From Eubacterium sp. CAG:251 (lineage in GTDB: Bacteria; Bacillota; Clostridia; Oscillospirales; Acutalibacteraceae), in NCBI GenBank assembly GCA_000436835.1, contig FR889133.1, positions 1 through 46,051 of the forward strand: a stretch of 46,051 bases of DNA, in the 5' to 3' direction. Both the position numbers and the translations under genes were made by a program. Below the pieces are notes generated by a model. The model did not search any database, was not told the origin of the DNA, and saw nothing but the letters and a program-made list of their open reading frames with translations. This document shows, one piece after another, positions 15,896 to 22,466 of the stretch. Positions within the stretch are counted from its first letter, which is position 1. Each line of letters opens with the position of its first letter.

Positions 15896-15920
15896 CGTAG
15901 GGGCGGCCGTTGTGTCGCCC
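15896..15920. repeat. GTAGGGG palindromic repeat, divergent copy
   Basis: CGTAGGGGCGGCCGTTGTGTCGCCC; the arms GGGCG(G) and CGCCC can pair. It fills the gap between the AICAR transformylase and methyltransferase genes and contains a false GTG start for the latter. Confidence 0.7.
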
Positions 15921-15938
15921 ATTTTGATAGGTAGTTTT

Positions 15939-16709
15939 ATGAATATTTTAACATGCCCTGTTTGCGGTGAAAAATTAAATATTTTCGGCAAAACGCTTAA
16001 ATGTGACAATAATCACTCATTCGATTTTGCAAAGCAGGGGTATGTTAATCTTTTGCTGACGTCTAAAAGCGGGGACAAAAAGGGTGACAGCAGGGAGTCG
16101 GCTCACGCAAGACGAGAATTTTTGCAAAAGGGATATTATTCCTTTTTACGTGATTATGTCAACTCAAAATTGAACGGCACCGTGCTCGATATCTGCTGCG
16201 GTGAGGGATATTATGACGAATATTCCGGTGAGCTTTACGGCTTTGATATCAGCAAGGAAATGGTGCGCCTTGCCGCAACCTCTCGCAAAGAGCATAATTA
16301 TTTTGTGGCAAATCTTGCCCATATTCCCGTTTGCGATAATTCGATTGACACGGCTATGCATCTTTTTGCACCGTTTAATGAAAAGGAATTTTACCGTGTA
16401 ATTAAGCCCGGCGGCAGGCTTTTTAGCGTTATTCCCGGTGATAATCATTTGATTGAGCTTAAAAATATTCTTTATGATACACCGTATCTTAATGATGAAA
16501 AAGCGCCTGAAACCTCGTTTTTTACTTTGAAATCAAAAAATAAAATTTCAAACACATTTGATATCTCAAGGGATGATTTAAAAACGCTGTTTTCTATGAC
16601 GCCGTATTTTTACAGAACAAGCGAAAGCGACAAGGAAAAGCTTGATAGGGTGAATAGCATTAGGCTGACGGCTTCATTTGTTGTTTTGGAATATGCGAAA
16701 GAGGGATAA
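15939..16709 (+). CDS. RlmA-type 23S rRNA guanine-N1 methyltransferase
   Basis: 256 residues from the ATG at 15939; a GTG at 15912 in the same frame lies inside the repeat and is rejected. An N-terminal zinc ribbon (Cys6, Cys9, Cys22, His26) is followed by FAKQGYVNLL, a hallmark of RlmA, and by the SAM-binding motif VLDICCGEGYY. RlmA proteins methylate G745 or G748 in helix 35 of 23S rRNA; the G748 enzyme gives tylosin resistance in producers. Which base is modified here cannot be told. The next small gene starts 2 bp after the stop. Confidence 0.88.
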   Translation: MNILTCPVCGEKLNIFGKTLKCDNNHSFDFAKQGYVNLLLTSKSGDKKGDSRESAHARREFLQKGYYSFLRDYVNSKLNGTVLDICCGEGYYDEYSGELYGFDISKEMVRLAATSRKEHNYFVANLAHIPVCDNSIDTAMHLFAPFNEKEFYRVIKPGGRLFSVIPGDNHLIELKNILYDTPYLNDEKAPETSFFTLKSKNKISNTFDISRDDLKTLFSMTPYFYRTSESDKEKLDRVNSIRLTASFVVLEYAKEG

Positions 16710-16711
16710 TT

Positions 16712-16891
16712 ATGGATTTGTTATGCGAAAAATGCTGGTATAATGAATATGACGAGGAAACGGACGAATGTTTTTGCTCGCTTGTGCTTGACGAGGACGA
16801 ATATGTCCGCTTTTGCGAGGAGCAAAACAAGACGTGCAGGTATTTTAGACCGAGCGGTTCGGAGTATGATATAGTAAGAAAGCAAAATTGA
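16712..16891 (+). CDS. 59-residue Cys-rich protein, DUF6472-like
   Basis: Starts MDLLCEKCWYNEYDEE and ends in the YDIVRKQN stretch. Five cysteines: a CEKC pair, a CFC near the middle, one in RFCEEQ and one in KTCRYFRP. The protein is acidic and could bind one metal ion through the cysteines. It matches the DUF6472 pattern as I recall it from many gut Clostridia. It is coupled to the RlmA-type gene by a 2-bp gap, so both are probably translated together. No function is known to me. Confidence 0.75.
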   Translation: MDLLCEKCWYNEYDEETDECFCSLVLDEDEYVRFCEEQNKTCRYFRPSGSEYDIVRKQN

Positions 16892-16900
16892 TAATATTTT

Positions 16901-16985
16901 CGTAGAGGCGAACTTGTCGTCGCAAACTGCGTATTACTCAAAATCTTTTGGTTTTGTAGGGGCGACCATCGGTCGCCTTTATTTT
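16901..16985. repeat. Two GTAGGGG-family repeats after the DUF6472-like gene
   Basis: A degraded copy (CGTAGAGGCGAACTTGTCGTCGC, wherein both arms still pair) at 16901-16922 and a perfect copy GGCGACC-ATC-GGTCGCC at 16961-16977. The second is followed by TTTATTTTTT and can serve as the terminator of the upstream pair. Confidence 0.75.
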
Positions 16986-16998
16986 TTATGCCTTTTTC

Positions 16999-17048
16999 TT
17001 GACAAATACCCTATATGGGTATATAATTAAGATACCCTGTGAGGGTAT
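16999..17048 (+). promoter_or_regulatory. csoR-copA promoter with two CsoR operators
   Basis: TTGACA (16999-17004), exactly 17 bp, TATAAT (17022-17027). Two 17-bp inverted repeats overlap it: ATACCC-TATAT-GGGTAT (17006-17022), filling the spacer, and ATACCC-TGTGA-GGGTAT (17032-17048), just past the -10 box. Both match the known CsoR operator type (pseudo-palindrome with a GGG/CCC core). Repressor bound to either would block polymerase; Cu(I) would release it. Confidence 0.92.
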
Positions 17049-17061
17049 AAGGAGTGATTTA

Positions 17062-17382
17062 ATGGAAACTAATGATAATAATAAAGGCTGTTGCTGTTGT
17101 CACGGTAAAACGAAGCACAGAACAGATGAAGAGCAAAAGGCACTTATAAATCGCCTTAACAGAATTGAGGGTCAAATAAGAGGAATTAAGCGTATGCTTG
17201 AGGAAGATGCGTATTGCACGGATATCATTACTCAGGTTGCGGCGGCTAATGCGGCGCTTAATTCATTTAATAAAGAGCTTCTTTCAACGCATATAAAGAC
17301 TTGCGTTACAGATGATATTAAGGCAGGCAAAACCGAAACGGTTGATGACCTTTTAAAAACTCTTCAAAAATTAATGAAATAG
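17062..17382 (+). CDS. csoR: CsoR copper-sensing repressor
   Basis: 106 residues from the ATG at 17062, with AAGGAG 8-9 bases before it. An upstream start would place the N-terminus inside the operator. The four-helix CsoR/RcnR fold is recognisable (LINRLNRIEGQIRGIKRML). The Cu(I) ligands Cys52, His77 and Cys81 have the same 25- and 4-residue spacings as Cys36-His61-Cys65 of Mycobacterium CsoR. An unusual N-terminal tail carries four consecutive cysteines and a His (KGCCCCHGK, residues 8-16), which could bind extra metal. It is autoregulated through the two operators in front and lies 16 bp before copA. Confidence 0.93.
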   Translation: METNDNNKGCCCCHGKTKHRTDEEQKALINRLNRIEGQIRGIKRMLEEDAYCTDIITQVAAANAALNSFNKELLSTHIKTCVTDDIKAGKTETVDDLLKTLQKLMK

Positions 17383-17398
17383 TTTTGAGGTGATTTTT

Positions 17399-19918
17399 TT
17401 GACGCAATATAATGTAACGGGTATGAGCTGTGCCGCTTGCAGTGCAAGGGTTGAAAAGGCGGTTAATGCTGTTGACGGTGTAACAAGTTGTGCCGTGAGC
17501 CTGCTTACCAATTCAATGGGTGTTGAGGGAACGGCAAGCAGTGAAGCAATAGTTGCCGCTGTTGAAAAGGCAGGCTATGGTGCAAGCGTTAAGGGAAACG
17601 ACAAAAAGGCTGAGAGTGTATCGAGTGATGAACTTAAGGACACCGAAACGCCAAAAATAAGAAACAGACTTATTTGGTCGGTAATATTCCTTATCCCACT
17701 TATGTATATTTCAATGGGGCATACGATGTGGGGTTGGAAACTGCCGTCATTTATGGAAAATAATCATATCGCAATGGGATTGGCTCAGCTTTTGCTTGCA
17801 GTAATTGTTATGGTTATTAACCAAAAATTCTTTATAAACGGCTTTAAAGGTATAATTCATAAAAGCCCTAATATGGATACACTTGTTGCGCTTGGCTCTG
17901 CCGCTTCGTTTGGCTACAGTACGGTTATTCTTTTTATTATGACTTCTGCTCAGCTTGCAGGCGACAGCGAAAAAGTGATGAGCCTTATGCATGAGTTTTA
18001 TTTTGAGTCGGCGGCAATGATATTAACTCTTATTACCGTGGGCAAAATGCTTGAAGCATATTCAAAGGGCAAAACGACGGATGCGCTCAAATCTCTTATG
18101 AATTTAGCGCCGAAGAATGCAACTCTTATCAAAGACGGTAAGGAAATTGTTGTTGCGGTGGCTGACGTTGAGATTAATGATGTTTTTATAGTAAAACCCG
18201 GCGAAAGCGTTCCTGTTGACGCAGTAATTATTGAAGGTGAAACGGCTGTTGACGAGTCTGCACTTACAGGTGAGAGTATTCCTGTTGATAAGGCTGTCGG
18301 CGATAAGGTGTCGGGCGCAACTATTAATCAGTCGGGATATATCAAGTGCCGTGCGACTGCTGTCGGCGAGGATACAACACTTTCGCAAATTATTAAAATG
18401 GTGAGTGACGCTGCCGCTACAAAAGCGCCGATTGCAAAGATTGCAGATAAGGTATCGGGTGTGTTCGTGCCTTGTGTAATAGGTGTTGCGCTTGTTGCAC
18501 TTTGCGTTTGGCTTTTTGTAGGTCAAAGCTTTGGCTATGCACTTGCACGCAGTATTTCCGTTCTTGTAATAAGCTGTCCGTGTGCTCTCGGACTTGCAAC
18601 CCCTGTTGCGGTTATGGTTGGCAACGGTAAGGCAGCCAAGTCGGGTATTCTTTTCAAAACTGCGGCTTCGCTTGAGGAAACAGGCAGAGTGCAGATTGTT
18701 GCTCTTGATAAAACGGGCACAATCACCAAAGGCGAGCCTAAGGTTACGGATGTTATTGCATTTGTGGGCGAAAACGAATTTTTGTCGCTTGCTTATTCTA
18801 TAGAAAAAAAGAGCGAGCATCCGCTTGCAAAGGCAGTTTGTGAATATGCCGAGCAAAAAAATGCTAAGTGCTTTGATACAACTTCTTTCAAGGCGCTTGC
18901 AGGCAACGGCTTGTCGGCAAATGTTGACGGCAAAACTGTTGTAGGCGGAAGTTTGAAATTTATTTCAAGTAAAATTTCAGTTGATGATAATATCAAAAAT
19001 AAGGCAGAAGAACTTGCTCAAAACGGCAAAACACCACTTTTGTTTATGGGGGATAATAAGCTTCTCGGTATAATTGCAGTTGCCGATGTTATTAAAGAGG
19101 AAAGTCCTAAGGCTATTAAAGAACTTCAAAATATGGGTATTCGTGTTGTTATGCTGACGGGTGATAACGAAAAAACCGCAAAGGCTATCGGTAAGCAGGT
19201 CGGTGTTGATACAGTTATCTCCGATGTGCTCCCTGACGGCAAGGAAAGCGTTATTAAAGAACTTATGACCTACGGCAAGGTAGCAATGGTTGGCGACGGA
19301 ATAAACGACGCACCGGCGCTTACACGTGCCGATGTGGGAATCGCAATCGGTGCAGGTACCGATGTTGCGGTAGATGCGGCAGACGTTGTGCTTATGAACA
19401 GTAAGCTTACCGATGTGTCGGGTGCAATCAGGCTAAGCAGGAAAACGCTTACCAATATCCACGAAAATCTTTTCTGGGCATTTATTTATAATATTATCGG
19501 TATTCCGCTTGCAGCAGGTGTGTGGATTCCGATATTCGGCTGGACTCTTAATCCTATGTTCGGTGCGGCGGCAATGAGCCTTTCAAGCTTTTGTGTTGTT
19601 ACTAATGCGCTCAGGCTTAATCTTGTAAAAGTTCATTCGCCAAAGCGTGATAAAAAGAAAAAGCCGGTTGATATTAAGCTTAATATCACCGCTCAAAATA
19701 AGGAGGAAAAAATTATGACAAAAACTATTAAGATTGAGGGAATGATGTGCCCTCATTGCGAGGCTGCCGTTAAAAAAGCACTTGAGGCAATCGACGGTGT
19801 TAAAGAAGCAAGCGCAAGCCACGAAAAATGCGAGGCAGAAGTTATGCTTGATAAGGACGTTGATTTATCCGTTCTTGAAAAAGCTGTTACCGATGCAGGA
19901 TATAAGGTAATAAAATAA
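17399..19918 (+). CDS. copA: Copper-exporting P1B-type ATPase with C-terminal CopZ-like domain
   Basis: About 839 residues from a TTG at 17399 (GAGGTG 6 bases upstream); a GTG at 17390 in the same frame has no ribosome site of its own. An N-terminal heavy-metal domain holds GMSCAAC (Cys11, Cys14). The core has the membrane CPC motif (SCPCALGLATP), the phosphorylation motif DKTGT, the SEHPLA nucleotide-binding His-Pro and the hinge GDGINDAP. After the last membrane helix a charged linker (PKRDKKKKP) leads to a second heavy-metal domain with GMMCPHC in the last 67 residues. It pumps Cu(I) out of the cytoplasm. Cotranscribed with csoR. Confidence 0.93.
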   Translation: MTQYNVTGMSCAACSARVEKAVNAVDGVTSCAVSLLTNSMGVEGTASSEAIVAAVEKAGYGASVKGNDKKAESVSSDELKDTETPKIRNRLIWSVIFLIPLMYISMGHTMWGWKLPSFMENNHIAMGLAQLLLAVIVMVINQKFFINGFKGIIHKSPNMDTLVALGSAASFGYSTVILFIMTSAQLAGDSEKVMSLMHEFYFESAAMILTLITVGKMLEAYSKGKTTDALKSLMNLAPKNATLIKDGKEIVVAVADVEINDVFIVKPGESVPVDAVIIEGETAVDESALTGESIPVDKAVGDKVSGATINQSGYIKCRATAVGEDTTLSQIIKMVSDAAATKAPIAKIADKVSGVFVPCVIGVALVALCVWLFVGQSFGYALARSISVLVISCPCALGLATPVAVMVGNGKAAKSGILFKTAASLEETGRVQIVALDKTGTITKGEPKVTDVIAFVGENEFLSLAYSIEKKSEHPLAKAVCEYAEQKNAKCFDTTSFKALAGNGLSANVDGKTVVGGSLKFISSKISVDDNIKNKAEELAQNGKTPLLFMGDNKLLGIIAVADVIKEESPKAIKELQNMGIRVVMLTGDNEKTAKAIGKQVGVDTVISDVLPDGKESVIKELMTYGKVAMVGDGINDAPALTRADVGIAIGAGTDVAVDAADVVLMNSKLTDVSGAIRLSRKTLTNIHENLFWAFIYNIIGIPLAAGVWIPIFGWTLNPMFGAAAMSLSSFCVVTNALRLNLVKVHSPKRDKKKKPVDIKLNITAQNKEEKIMTKTIKIEGMMCPHCEAAVKKALEAIDGVKEASASHEKCEAEVMLDKDVDLSVLEKAVTDAGYKVIK
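19715..19918 (+). CDS. Probable separately translated CopZ-like chaperone (internal start in copA)
   Basis: An ATG at 19715 within and in frame with copA is preceded by AGGAGG (19701-19706) at an 8-base spacing, stronger than the ribosome site of copA itself. The product would have 67 residues, starting MTKTIKIEGMMCPHCEAA, exactly the length and content of a free CopZ copper chaperone. It is therefore likely made both as the tail of CopA and as a free protein. The alternative is that the site is a relic of two genes that became fused by loss of a stop codon. Confidence 0.6.
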   Translation: MTKTIKIEGMMCPHCEAAVKKALEAIDGVKEASASHEKCEAEVMLDKDVDLSVLEKAVTDAGYKVIK

Positions 19919-19965
19919 AGAAAAATAAAAGATTAACGGCTGTCACTTTTGCGTGACTGCTTCAG

Positions 19966-19998
19966 CGTGCAGAAAAGTTTATAATTAATTTCTGCACG
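19966..19998. repeat. Long-arm hairpin repeat, copy 1
   Basis: CGTGCAGAAA and TTTCTGCACG pair across a 13-base loop. A related hairpin with compensatory changes (CGTGTAGAAA / TTTCTACACG) lies at 28864-28898. Confidence 0.75.
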
Positions 19999-20004
19999 TT
20001 GGCA

Positions 20005-20033
20005 AGACTTCGAGAAAGTGAGATAAATTTCGT
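20005..20033 (+). repeat. 29-nt repeat, exact reverse complement of 6907-6935
   Basis: AGACTTCGAGAAAGTGAGAT followed by AAATTTCGT. Both copies lie next to a GCGAGTGGG string in intergenic DNA, so a larger mobile or REP-like unit may have covered both. Confidence 0.85.
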
Positions 20034-20059
20034 ATTTTGCGAGTGGGAGCTGTTTTATT

Positions 20060-20722
20060 ATGGCAGAGAAGATATTTTTACTTGAAGATGATGCTTATCT
20101 TCGTGACGGGCTTTTAGAAATGCTGCAAGGCAGAGATTACGAAGTTGAAAGTGCCGAAAGTATCAAAAAGGCAGAGATAATCATTAAAGAAAAGCGCTTT
20201 TCCCTGCTTATTTTTGACGTTATGCTTTCCGACGGCTCTTCATTTGATTTATGCGAAAAACTTAGAGCGCAGGGAGTGACCACGCCTATTTTGTTTTTAA
20301 CTGCCTGCGATGAGGAATACCAAATAGTAAGAGGGCTTGATGCCGGCGGTGACGATTATGTTACAAAGCCGTTTAAACTTTTAGAGCTTCTTTCAAGAAT
20401 ACGTGCGCTTATCAGAAGAAATGCTTTTCAAAATTTTGTAAGCAGTGATTTGGTAATTGACACAAATAATATGACGGTTAAAAAGAACAATCAAAATATA
20501 TTTGTCACGAAAACGGAATTTCAAATTCTTTCGATGCTTATAAGAAACAACGGCGCAATAGTCACAAGGTCAAGCCTTTTGCAAAGCATTTGGGACGACA
20601 GCGGAAATTTTATTGACGACAACACATTATCTGTTCACGTAAGCAGACTCAGAGAGAAAATCGGAGCAGATAAAATTGCGACCGTAAGAGGAATAGGATA
20701 TCGTTGGGAGGAAAATATATGA
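20060..20722 (+). CDS. OmpR-family response regulator
   Basis: 220 residues. Receiver domain with the acidic pair Asp10-Asp11, phospho-acceptor Asp53 (LLIFDVMLS), Thr in FLTACD and Lys in VTKPF. A winged-helix DNA-binding domain occupies about 125-218 (LSVHVSRLREKIG, TVRGIGYRW). The kinase gene overlaps by 4 bp. Downstream are an ABC transporter and an exported protein, so it probably controls them in response to an envelope or antimicrobial signal, as with BceRS-like systems. GGGAG precedes the ATG. Confidence 0.9.
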   Translation: MAEKIFLLEDDAYLRDGLLEMLQGRDYEVESAESIKKAEIIIKEKRFSLLIFDVMLSDGSSFDLCEKLRAQGVTTPILFLTACDEEYQIVRGLDAGGDDYVTKPFKLLELLSRIRALIRRNAFQNFVSSDLVIDTNNMTVKKNNQNIFVTKTEFQILSMLIRNNGAIVTRSSLLQSIWDDSGNFIDDNTLSVHVSRLREKIGADKIATVRGIGYRWEENI

Positions 20723-21618
20723 AAATTATTATCCTTTCAATTTTATGCGGTATATTGCTTTTGATATCCTTTATCCTCTTAATCCAAAATTACAAGCTAA
20801 AAAAGGACGCAAGGGCCTTGATTGAGAGTATTGATGAATTTACAAATCAGGGAAAAACAATGCAAATAAGCCTTTGGGATAACGATTTTGCACGGCTTCA
20901 AAATGCCGTGGGTGACCTTGAGGAATTAGTCAATCTTGAAAAAGGCAAGCTGTATAACGAAAACAAGAAAAACGTCCAATTTATATCCGACATATCGCAC
21001 CAACTTAAAACTCCGATTGCGGCGCTCAGGCTTTACTGCGAAATGGACCTTGCAAGCGGTGAAAACACACACGCACAAAAGGAGCTTGAATTAATCGACA
21101 AAACAGAGCAACTGATATATAAGCTTTTGAAGCTTGAAAAGGTCAAGCTTGACACATATTATATGAATTTTGAACAAAACGACCTTAACGAAATATGCCA
21201 AAAGCTCATTTTAGATTTCAAGCCGCTTTTTAAGGAGAAGAATTTTGAGTTAAACGGCACCAGCAAAATCAGGTGCGACAGAGAATGGCTTTACGAGGCA
21301 CTTTCAAACATAATAAAAAACGCCTGCGAACACACAGACGATAAAGGAAATATTAAAATCACAATAACAGACAGCGAACGCTCGGCAACAATAGAGATTG
21401 AAGATGACGGCGGCGGAATGAAGGAGGAGGAAATACCGAATCTTTTCACCCGTTTCTACAAGGCTGAAAGCTCTGCAAAAAGCAATACGGGCATCGGGCT
21501 TGCAATAAGCAAAGCAATTATTGAGCGCCACCACGCTCTTATCACGGCGCAAAACAAAAACGACGGCTTATGCATTACAATATGCCTGCCTAAAATCGAC
21601 GGCTACGAGGCGCTGTAA
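20719..21618 (+). CDS. Sensor histidine kinase
   Basis: 299 residues from the ATG at 20719 (GGGAGG upstream), overlapping the regulator stop as ATGA. One N-terminal membrane helix (about residues 3-23) and no sizeable extracellular domain, then a DHp domain with His94 in DISHQLKTPIAAL and a HATPase domain with NIIKNACEH (N box), DDGGGM and TGIGLAIS (G boxes). With so little sensor region it may detect the signal through the nearby ABC transporter, as intramembrane-sensing kinases do. That sensing mode is inference. Confidence 0.9.
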   Translation: MKIIILSILCGILLLISFILLIQNYKLKKDARALIESIDEFTNQGKTMQISLWDNDFARLQNAVGDLEELVNLEKGKLYNENKKNVQFISDISHQLKTPIAALRLYCEMDLASGENTHAQKELELIDKTEQLIYKLLKLEKVKLDTYYMNFEQNDLNEICQKLILDFKPLFKEKNFELNGTSKIRCDREWLYEALSNIIKNACEHTDDKGNIKITITDSERSATIEIEDDGGGMKEEEIPNLFTRFYKAESSAKSNTGIGLAISKAIIERHHALITAQNKNDGLCITICLPKIDGYEAL

Positions 21619-21634
21619 ATAAGAAATCAAAATA

Positions 21635-21667
21635 CCGCCCTTTTGAATAAATCGGGCGGATTTTTTG
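21635..21667 (+). terminator. Terminator of the regulator-kinase pair
   Basis: CCGCCC / GGGCGG stem with a 13-base loop, then ATTTTTTG. It separates the two-component genes from the ABC transporter operon, which must have its own promoter. Confidence 0.8.
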
Positions 21668-21776
21668 TCATTATTTCAAAACATTACGAAATCTTAAGAT
21701 TAAAGTAAGTTTAATTAAAGATTGGCGCTGTATTATTAAGATAAAGAAAAAGATTAACATCGAAAGGAAAAGCAAA

Positions 21777-22466
21777 ATGAAAATAATTGAATGTAAAGAC
21801 CTCACAAAGGAATACATTAGCTCAGACAGCACCGTTAAGGCGGTTGACAACGTGAGCATATCGTTTGAGCAGGGAGAATTTTGCGCCGTGACAGGTCCGT
21901 CAGGCTCAGGCAAATCCACATTTTTGCACATTCTCTCCTCTCTTGAAAATGCAACGAGCGGCTATGTAATTTACGGTGAAAAAAGGCTCAGCGACTACAG
22001 CGACAATCAGCTTTCAATTTTGAGGAGAAGAAGATTCGGCTTTGTTTTTCAGTCCTACAATCTTGTAAACGAGCTGACGGGATACGAAAACATAATTTTG
22101 CCCATTATGCTTGATAAGAAAAAGGTTGACGAAAAATATATTGATAAAATCATTTCTATGCTCGGAATCGAAGACAGGCTTTCGCATTTACCGAGTGCAC
22201 TTTCGGGCGGCCAGCAGCAGAGAATTGCAATAGCAAGAGCACTTGCAAACAAGCCGTCAATCCTTTTTGCAGACGAACCTACGGGTAATCTTGACAAAAA
22301 GAGCGGTCAAGAAGTGCTCTCACTTTTAAAATATTGTGCAAAGGAATTTGGAATTACACTCATACTTGTAACCCACGATTTGCACGTTGCCGAGCAGGCA
22401 GACAGAATACTCACCATTGAAGACGGCAAAATAATTGCCGACACAAAGGCGGTGGCTGAAAATTGA
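21777..22466 (+). CDS. ABC transporter ATP-binding protein (MacB/BceA type)
   Basis: 229 residues. Walker A GPSGSGKST (residues 40-48), Q-loop FQSYNLV, signature LSGGQQQR, Walker B ILFADEPTGNLD and the switch His in VTHD. The layout and length fit the MacB/LolD/BceA class that drives FtsX-type permeases. The 158-bp upstream region holds AATCTTAAGATT (21690-21701) and two ATTAAAG motifs 15 bp apart, possible sites for the adjacent response regulator. Its stop overlaps the TTG start of the permease. Confidence 0.93.
   Translation: MKIIECKDLTKEYISSDSTVKAVDNVSISFEQGEFCAVTGPSGSGKSTFLHILSSLENATSGYVIYGEKRLSDYSDNQLSILRRRRFGFVFQSYNLVNELTGYENIILPIMLDKKKVDEKYIDKIISMLGIEDRLSHLPSALSGGQQQRIAIARALANKPSILFADEPTGNLDKKSGQEVLSLLKYCAKEFGITLILVTHDLHVAEQADRILTIEDGKIIADTKAVAEN

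Noticed and set aside
18104..18856. 250-codon frame antisense to copA
   Set aside because: Cys-, Asn- and Arg-rich composition typical of the reverse of a coding strand; copA is unmistakable on the other strand. The same applies to the long antisense frames at 34991-35515 and 36176-36745 inside lnpA.
21690..21720. Firm assignment of a response-regulator operator before the ABC ATPase gene
   Set aside because: The two ATTAAAG motifs are 15 bp apart, not the 10-11 bp period usual for OmpR-type sites, and the DNA is AT-rich enough for chance matches.
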